DNA of 11,444 nt from contig JALTDI010000079.1 of the NCBI GenBank assembly GCA_027074255.1, positions 1 to 11,444 on the forward strand, in the 5' to 3' direction. The notes beneath the pieces were generated by a model. It was not told the origin of the DNA, did not search any database, and was given only the letters and a program-made list of their open reading frames with translations. This stretch comes from Desulfurellales bacterium. Its GTDB lineage: Bacteria; Campylobacterota_A; Desulfurellia; Desulfurellales; Hippeaceae. Within the stretch, counting starts at the first letter, position 1. Each line of letters begins with the position of its first letter. The position numbers were made by a program, and so were the translations under genes. This document shows, piece by piece, positions 7,685 to 11,444 of the stretch.

Positions 7685-8229
7685 AACGGCTCTATAACGA
7701 CCTCATGCGGAATATGGAGTCTGTCCAAATCAAACTCTATTTTTTTGTTGCAAATTTTCTTGGCGAATAAAACCGTTGTTTTGTCCGTCTTTAAATTAAT
7801 TACCCGTACGAACATATCATACCCTTTAACCGTGTATCCGTAGGTTCCCAAAATAAAATAATCAAATCCGGGCTGAGGTTTTATTATAAATTTATTGTTT
7901 CTTTTTGTTATCCATTCAGCATTATTCACGCTCGTAATGCGTGTTTTGCATATTTTAAGCATTTTATTCTGCAAATCAAAGGAAAGATATTGGCCGTTTT
8001 TATCCACTTCGTTATTTAAAGTATCTATAAAATCCCCAATGGCGATATTTGTTAAATTGTCTGCGCAGATGGATTTTGCTATTGACGTAATTGTGGGTTC
8101 GAGGTTATCCATGTATGCTATCTGGTTTTTGTTGTCTATATCGCCTCCGACCCTAAACGGCCTTGTCTCAACGCATGAAGATAAAAACAGGATAAGTGCG
8201 ATAGCGAGTAAAAAAGCATATCTTTTCAT
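7678..8229 (-). CDS. FlgO-like outer-membrane-type lipoprotein
   Basis: A 183-residue predicted lipoprotein and apparent first gene of the operon. The signal sequence MKRYAFLLAIALILFLSSC ends in an LSSC lipobox with Cys19 as the lipidated residue. Residues following Cys19 are not the Asp that would favour inner-membrane retention, so export to the outer membrane is plausible. The mature part has a helix followed by NIAIGDFIDT (61-70), then a pattern near FDYFILGTYGYTVKGYDMFV (123-142) and RVINLKTDKTTVLFAKK. This order recalls the FlgO/CsgG-like fold: a 'gdfvd' strand, a 'dyiltGty' strand and a 'vNlktg' strand. FlgO proteins are associated with the flagellar outer membrane, but no flagellar gene is visible here, so the family call is tentative. 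The ATG has no Shine-Dalgarno and coincides with the predicted transcription start. Confidence 0.75.
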   Translation of the reverse strand: MKRYAFLLAIALILFLSSCVETRPFRVGGDIDNKNQIAYMDNLEPTITSIAKSICADNLTNIAIGDFIDTLNNEVDKNGQYLSFDLQNKMLKICKTRITSVNNAEWITKRNNKFIIKPQPGFDYFILGTYGYTVKGYDMFVRVINLKTDKTTVLFAKKICNKKIEFDLDRLHIPHEVVIEPLW

Positions 8230-8235
8230 AGTGAA

Positions 8236-8264
8236 AAAATACTATGATATGTTGAGATAGTCAA
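8236..8264 (-). promoter_or_regulatory. Sigma70-type promoter of the lysine/purF operon
   Basis: On the minus strand TTGACT (8264-8259) is followed after 17 bases by TATTTT (8241-8236). Counting seven bases on from the -10 box puts the transcription start at 8229, the A of the lipoprotein ATG, which has no Shine-Dalgarno in front of it. The -35 box matches 5/6 and the -10 box 4/6 of the consensus. No other comparably good promoter was found for the operon inside the window. Confidence 0.5.
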
Positions 8265-8280
8265 GTCTATCTTATATAAA
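8252..8280 (+). promoter_or_regulatory. Sigma70-type promoter of the CDF transporter gene
   Basis: TTGAGA (8252-8257), a 17-base spacer and TATAAA (8275-8280) match the consensus at 5/6 in each box with ideal spacing. Transcription would start near 8287, giving a leader of about 54-70 bases before the transporter start. The -35 box of each divergent promoter lies within the spacer of the other, so the two polymerases cannot bind at once. Confidence 0.6.
8255..8272. promoter_or_regulatory. Candidate operator: perfect 6-6-6 inverted repeat
   Basis: AGATAG (8255-8260), six bases TCAAGT, then CTATCT (8267-8272): the arms are exact reverse complements. The element covers the -35 box of the leftward promoter and lies between the -10 and -35 boxes of the rightward one, as expected of a site for a dimeric regulator acting on both genes. 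No regulator gene is present in the window and the site does not match a binding motif I know (ZntR, SmtB/ArsR, Fur, MntR). Confidence 0.4.
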
Positions 8281-8340
8281 TTCGGTTTTTGAGTCTATAT
8301 TTGGACAAGAATAGAAAAGTATGATAAAAAATCTTTAAAA

Positions 8341-9492
8341 ATGAGGAGTTTTTGGTTGGTTAATCAGTCTGAGAAAGAGCGCTGGCTTTTGGCATCAACG
8401 TTTTTAAACCTTATTATGGCTGTTGGAAAGCTGATTGTAGGTGTTTTTACAAATACTAGCGTTATTGTTGCAGACGGTATACACAGCCTCTCGGATGTTG
8501 TCGGTGCGCTACTGATTTATGCTTCCATTAAACTCGCCGGGAAAAAATCCAAGAGATTCCCATTCGGTATGCACAAGTTGGAAGATTTTGCCGCATTCGC
8601 CGGCGGATTAACCATTATTTATGCGGGATATGAAATTATTAAAGGTGTTGTATTAAACCACAATCAAACAAGAGTAAACCACATATTTATAGGCACGGCT
8701 TTTCTTTTTGCTGTTCTGATTTTGCAGATAACATTTGCCTATTTTGAGATGAAATCGTCAAAAAAACTCAATTCACCGGGTGTCAACACCGATTTATTGA
8801 ATTGGATATCGGATGTTGGCACAACTGTTGTAGCAATTTTGGGTATTATTTTGAGTTATTACGGAATACCCTATGCTCAGAAAATAGCCGTTATCATAAT
8901 AGTTTTGGTTATTTTAAAGGAAGCATACAACATTATTAAAGATGCATTTTTAACCTTGCTTGATGCTTCGGTTGATACTTCCATACTCAAAAAGGCGGAA
9001 ATTATAATAAAATCTCATCCGGAAATTGACAACATAGAAACGCTTTTCATAAGAAAGGCCGGCAGTATATTTATAGCGGATATTGTTTTACAGATCAGGG
9101 CAAAGGGAATGGAAACGGCACACGACATAATCGAAGAAATAGAGCGTAAGTTAAAAGAATCAATAGACCATCTTGAAATAGTCACCATTCATTATGAGCC
9201 TGCAAAGAAAAAAAATTTGAAAATCGCCAGGTTTTTGGCGCAAGAAGGCGAAATAGCGCAAAGGCTGAGAGATGTGGCTTTTGTTGAGGTGGAAGAAAAA
9301 GATGAAAAAGGCAATACGCTAAGCTTATATAAATATGAAAATCCCTATTTCGAGCAGGGCAGGGGGCATTCCATAAGACTGATTGCATGGCTTATCAAGC
9401 AGAATGTTGATATGATAATTTTTCATCCTCTTGAAATGGACAGTGAAAAATTGGAGCTGTTTGAGAGTTTGGGCATAAAGATAGAAAAATAA
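8341..9492 (+). CDS. Cation diffusion facilitator with C-terminal NifX/NifB-like domain
   Basis: Predicted inner-membrane proton-coupled exporter of a divalent metal. Six membrane helices lie near 16-36, 40-63, 84-104, 115-136, 153-174 and 180-197. The cytoplasmic dimerisation domain (about 208-288) keeps His261 and His284 of the YiiP metal sites, but others are lost. TM2 has the zinc-type HxxxD (His48, Asp52 in ADGIHSLSD); TM5 has Asn154 and Asp158 (NWISD) where YiiP has HxxxD. Residues 292-383 form an extra domain resembling Nitro_FeMo-Co (NifX/NifB C-terminus): ENPYFEQGRGHS (333-344), then a helix, VDMIIFHPL and LFESLGIKIEK. The usual CDF is about 290-300 residues, so this tail is a genuine extension. 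The ATG at 8341 lacks a ribosome binding site; TTG at 8356 has GAGGAG seven bases upstream and may be the true start, giving 378 residues. Confidence 0.92.
   Translation: MRSFWLVNQSEKERWLLASTFLNLIMAVGKLIVGVFTNTSVIVADGIHSLSDVVGALLIYASIKLAGKKSKRFPFGMHKLEDFAAFAGGLTIIYAGYEIIKGVVLNHNQTRVNHIFIGTAFLFAVLILQITFAYFEMKSSKKLNSPGVNTDLLNWISDVGTTVVAILGIILSYYGIPYAQKIAVIIIVLVILKEAYNIIKDAFLTLLDASVDTSILKKAEIIIKSHPEIDNIETLFIRKAGSIFIADIVLQIRAKGMETAHDIIEEIERKLKESIDHLEIVTIHYEPAKKKNLKIARFLAQEGEIAQRLRDVAFVEVEEKDEKGNTLSLYKYENPYFEQGRGHSIRLIAWLIKQNVDMIIFHPLEMDSEKLELFESLGIKIEK
8343..8348 (+). promoter_or_regulatory. Shine-Dalgarno that favours the TTG start of the CDF gene
   Basis: GAGGAG overlaps the first in-frame ATG and sits seven bases before an in-frame TTG at 8356. 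The 15 bases before the ATG (aatctttaaaa and neighbours) contain no purine-rich match. The site therefore decides for a protein starting (M)VNQSEKERWLL, five residues shorter. Confidence 0.55.
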
Positions 9493-10064
9493 ATTTATGC
9501 TTTGGGTATGTAATTTTTCTTTTCATGATTGCTATATTTTTTGAGCTTTCTTATGAAGATTGGACAACAAGAAAGACACAACTCGTTTTCACTTTTCAGG
9601 CGAAAATCTATATGCACCGTATTGATGAAATGAGTTGATTTTAACCGACACAACAAATGATTACAGCAGAATCTTTACTGATGCTGTATTTGAATAACTA
9701 TTCTTAACCTCTGTAAAAAAATTTGACAAATATATTTTAATATGTAAGTTATATATAATAAAAAGTAAGTGTTAAAATATTCTTAAACAAGTTAGGAAAT
9801 TTAGGAAATAAAAATAGGTTAGGTTAAAGCTAAATATTGAAAAAACTCACGGTAATTAATGGGAGGTTGTTATAAAAAAGGGCAAAAAGCACTTGAATAC
9901 TACTAAATAATAAGGTTAATGCCTGATGAGCATTTCTATGTGATTATAAGAGCTTTATTTTTCAAGTTTTGATTTGTGGTTGTTGATGGTTTTTGGAGAT
10001 TGTATTGGTATGCGGTGTGTAAAGTTAAAATATATATAAATGAAATTACTTTTGGAGAAAGTAG
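9493..10064. other. Gene-free AT-rich intergenic stretch
   Basis: About 570 bases with no convincing gene on either strand and no clear rho-independent terminator after the transporter. Contents seen: short open frames at 9525-9638 (37 codons) and 9859-9906 (15 codons, MGGCYKKGQKALEYY), neither with a good ribosome binding site; a perfect TTGACA at 9723-9728 and a perfect TATAAT at 9754-9759 that are 25 bases apart; tandem TTAGGAAAT at 9792-9809 and TAGGT twice at 9815-9824; and a small hairpin AATGC/GCATT at 9918-9934. A weak promoter for the next gene may be TTGGTA (10005-10010) with TAAAAT (10026-10031), or a solitary TATAAA at 10035-10040. The mix of fragments suggests decayed sequence. 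Confidence 0.6.
9792..9824 (+). repeat. Short tandem direct repeats
   Basis: TTAGGAAAT occurs twice back to back (9792-9809), followed six bases later by TAGGT twice back to back (9815-9824), so the core TAGG appears four times within 33 bases. It lies just downstream of the perfect TATAAT box at 9754-9759. It could be a cluster of regulator half-sites or chance in AT-rich sequence. Confidence 0.45.
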
Positions 10065-11384
10065 ATGAAAGTCAAAATTGCAAATGGGAAGAGATTTGTT
10101 GTGATTGTTTTTCTTTTAATCGTTAGCACCTTTTTATTCAATGCTTATGTCGAAGCAAGAGGCTTGGTTGTTAAAGACCCTCAGTATTCCTTTCAACTAC
10201 TAAGAACTATGGGCTACAGCAGCACGGGGGGTGCTGATATAGGGGAGTGTCTAAGCACGGCTTATCGCATAAAGGATGGGAATAACGAAAGCTGGTATAG
10301 GCAATGGTATAAAACAGCAAGACACCTTGAAAAAACGGCTGAAAGATTTTTATCCAAAGGGCATAAGCAAAGTGCAAGAGAGGTGTATTTTCGCGCTTCA
10401 AATTATTATAGGACGGCTGAATTTTTCCTTCACACAAACCCCAAAGACCCTCGGATAGTGAAAACATGGCGTAAAAGTCGCGAATGCTTCCAAAAAGCGG
10501 CCAAACTATCCAAAAGCCCGATAAAATTTATTCGAATTCCTTTTAAAAAAACAACACTGCCTGCTTATTTGTGTCTTGTAGATAACTCCGGCAAGAAGAG
10601 ACCATTATTAATCATCCACAGCGGATTCGACGGCACGGCGGAGGAGCTTTATTTTGAAATTGGTCGTCTTGCGGTTGAGCGTGGTTTTAACTGTCTTTTG
10701 TTTGAAGGACCCGGGCAGGGCGAAATGATACGTGTGCAGAAAATTCCGTTTAGACCGGATTGGGAAAACGTTGTAACGCCTGTTGTGAATTACGCTTTGA
10801 AACTTCCCGAAGTTGACCAAAAGAGAATTGCTCTCATTGGTTTTAGCTTCGGAGGATACTTGGCTCCGCGAGCCGTTGCCTTTGAACATCGAATCAAGGT
10901 TTGCGTTGCAGATGGCGGGGTGTATGATTTTTACGCCAACGCTCTTAAACACTGTCCGTCAAACATGAAAGAAATTCTCAAAAATAAAAAAGCATCGGCA
11001 GGGTTTAATAAGGAAATTATGAAAATAATGAACAAAAATGTAGATGTCGGCTGGTTTTTTGGAAACGGTATGTTTACCTTCGGTGCAAAGTCTCCGACCG
11101 CTTTTCTTTTAAAACTTAAACCCTACAATATGAGAGCCTATGCAGCCAAAATAAAATGCCCTGTTTTGGTCGTTGATTCCGAAGGTGACAAGGATATGCC
11201 CGATCAGGCAAAGCAATTGTATAGTGCTTTAAAATGCTCCAAAACATATATGCTTTTTACAGAAACAGAGGGTGCTGCTGACCATTGTCAGATGGGAGCA
11301 ATGATGATATCAAACGAGAGAATTCTCAACTGGCTTGAAGATAAACTGCTTAAAAAGAAACCGAAGGAAAATAATAATGATTGA
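10065..11384 (+). CDS. Exported alpha/beta hydrolase (FrsA/Ayg1/DHPON-hydrolase type)
   Basis: A 439-residue serine hydrolase with a predicted Sec signal peptide: basic start, hydrophobic core 11-26 and likely cleavage after VEA (29-31), so the enzyme should work in the periplasm. Residues about 75-150 form a helical cap-like N-terminal domain. The hydrolase fold follows: IHSGFDG (184-190, oxyanion region), EGPGQGE (214-220), nucleophile elbow GFSFGG with Ser261, an acid at Asp375 or Asp377 (DSEGDKD), and His407 in EGAADHCQMGA. The E-GA-xx-HCQ-xG signature resembles the group of FrsA, fungal Ayg1 and 2,6-dihydroxypseudooxynicotine hydrolase, which act on C-C or ester bonds; the substrate here cannot be read from sequence. 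GGAGA six bases before the ATG supports the start. The basic, Asn-rich C-terminus overlaps the next possible ATG. Function class is firm, substrate unknown. Confidence 0.88.
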   Translation: MKVKIANGKRFVVIVFLLIVSTFLFNAYVEARGLVVKDPQYSFQLLRTMGYSSTGGADIGECLSTAYRIKDGNNESWYRQWYKTARHLEKTAERFLSKGHKQSAREVYFRASNYYRTAEFFLHTNPKDPRIVKTWRKSRECFQKAAKLSKSPIKFIRIPFKKTTLPAYLCLVDNSGKKRPLLIIHSGFDGTAEELYFEIGRLAVERGFNCLLFEGPGQGEMIRVQKIPFRPDWENVVTPVVNYALKLPEVDQKRIALIGFSFGGYLAPRAVAFEHRIKVCVADGGVYDFYANALKHCPSNMKEILKNKKASAGFNKEIMKIMNKNVDVGWFFGNGMFTFGAKSPTAFLLKLKPYNMRAYAAKIKCPVLVVDSEGDKDMPDQAKQLYSALKCSKTYMLFTETEGAADHCQMGAMMISNERILNWLEDKLLKKKPKENNND

Positions 11385-11444
11385 CGATAAAATTCTTATT
11401 TTTGTTGTTTGAAGGCGATAAATATGGAATATCAAAAAAAGCAA
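11377..11444 (+). CDS. 5' end of a further gene, possibly CheW-like and frameshifted
   Basis: AAGGA (11364-11368) stands eight bases before an ATG at 11377 that overlaps the hydrolase stop. It reads MIDDKILIFVV and meets TGA at 11410. One frame over, the same stretch continues as FEGDKYGISKKA to the window end. Joined (MIDDKILIFVV-EGDKYGIS), the pattern resembles the first strands of a CheW domain. Alternatives are a TTG start at 11381, which stays in the second frame and needs no shift, or an ATG at 11424 (MEYQKKQ) with AAGG eight bases before it. Only 68 bases are visible, so the existence of a gene is likely but its start, frame and family are not settled. Confidence 0.35.

Noticed and set aside
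8301..8328. Alternative plus-strand promoter TTGGAC with GATAAA
   Set aside because: The -10 match is poor (4/6) and transcription would begin only a few bases before the coding start; the TTGAGA-17-TATAAA pair is much better.
9859..9906. 15-codon frame MGGCYKKGQKALEYY
   Set aside because: No ribosome binding site, no support for translation, and too short to separate from chance; kept only as a note under the intergenic stretch.
9918..9934. AATGC/GCATT hairpin considered as a terminator or riboswitch stem
   Set aside because: Only five base pairs with a seven-base loop, A/T-rich and not followed by a U tract; no known riboswitch core around it.
10608..10952. 114-codon minus-strand open frame inside the hydrolase gene
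   Set aside because: It runs opposite the catalytic core of a clear alpha/beta hydrolase and has no coding character of its own.

Overview
The window is AT-rich bacterial DNA, roughly 35-40% G+C by eye. It comes from a didermic bacterium: there are lipoprotein signals, one of them on a FlgO-like protein of outer-membrane type, and a Sec signal peptide on an apparently periplasmic enzyme. An iron-sulfur type PurF, Fe-S/LUD lactate-type oxidoreductase modules and tightly packed DAP/lysine genes would suit a Deferribacterota-like or delta-proteobacterium-like anaerobe. That placement is an impression from protein style, not from any marker gene.

Left three quarters (1-8229, minus strand): one continuous, closely spaced run that looks like a single operon, read right to left. 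It begins with a lipoprotein (8229-7678, FlgO-like), a small membrane protein (7684-7403) and a 677-residue LUD + ferredoxin + twin-CCG iron-sulfur protein (7397-5364). Then come lysA, dapF, dapA, dapB and purF, and a partial unknown gene that leaves the window at the left edge. Junctions are overlaps of 1, 4, 4 and 7 bases or gaps of 5-24 bases, so translational coupling is likely. DapA, DapB, DapF and LysA cover the first two steps of the DAP branch, the LL-to-meso-DAP epimerisation and the final decarboxylation to lysine. The middle steps (DapL, or DapD/C/E) are not in the window. PurF is the first committed enzyme of purine synthesis and has no direct metabolic link to lysine.

Divergent control region (8230-8340): two good sigma70-type promoters facing away from each other overlap, and a perfect 6+6 bp inverted repeat lies across both. 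The minus-strand promoter predicts a transcript beginning exactly on the lipoprotein ATG.

Right quarter (8341-11444, plus strand): a cation diffusion facilitator fused to a C-terminal NifX/NifB-type (Nitro_FeMo-Co) domain, followed by about 570 bp with no convincing gene. Next is an exported alpha/beta hydrolase of the FrsA/Ayg1/DHPON-hydrolase type. The first codons of a further gene overlap its stop; their pattern recalls the start of a CheW domain but appears to need a one-base frame change.

No rRNA, tRNA, CRISPR array or intact mobile element was seen. The least ordinary items are the CDF-NifX-like fusion with an Asn in its transmembrane metal site, the dyad over interlocked divergent promoters, the LutB-LutA-like fusion inside a lysine operon, and the possible frameshift at the right edge.
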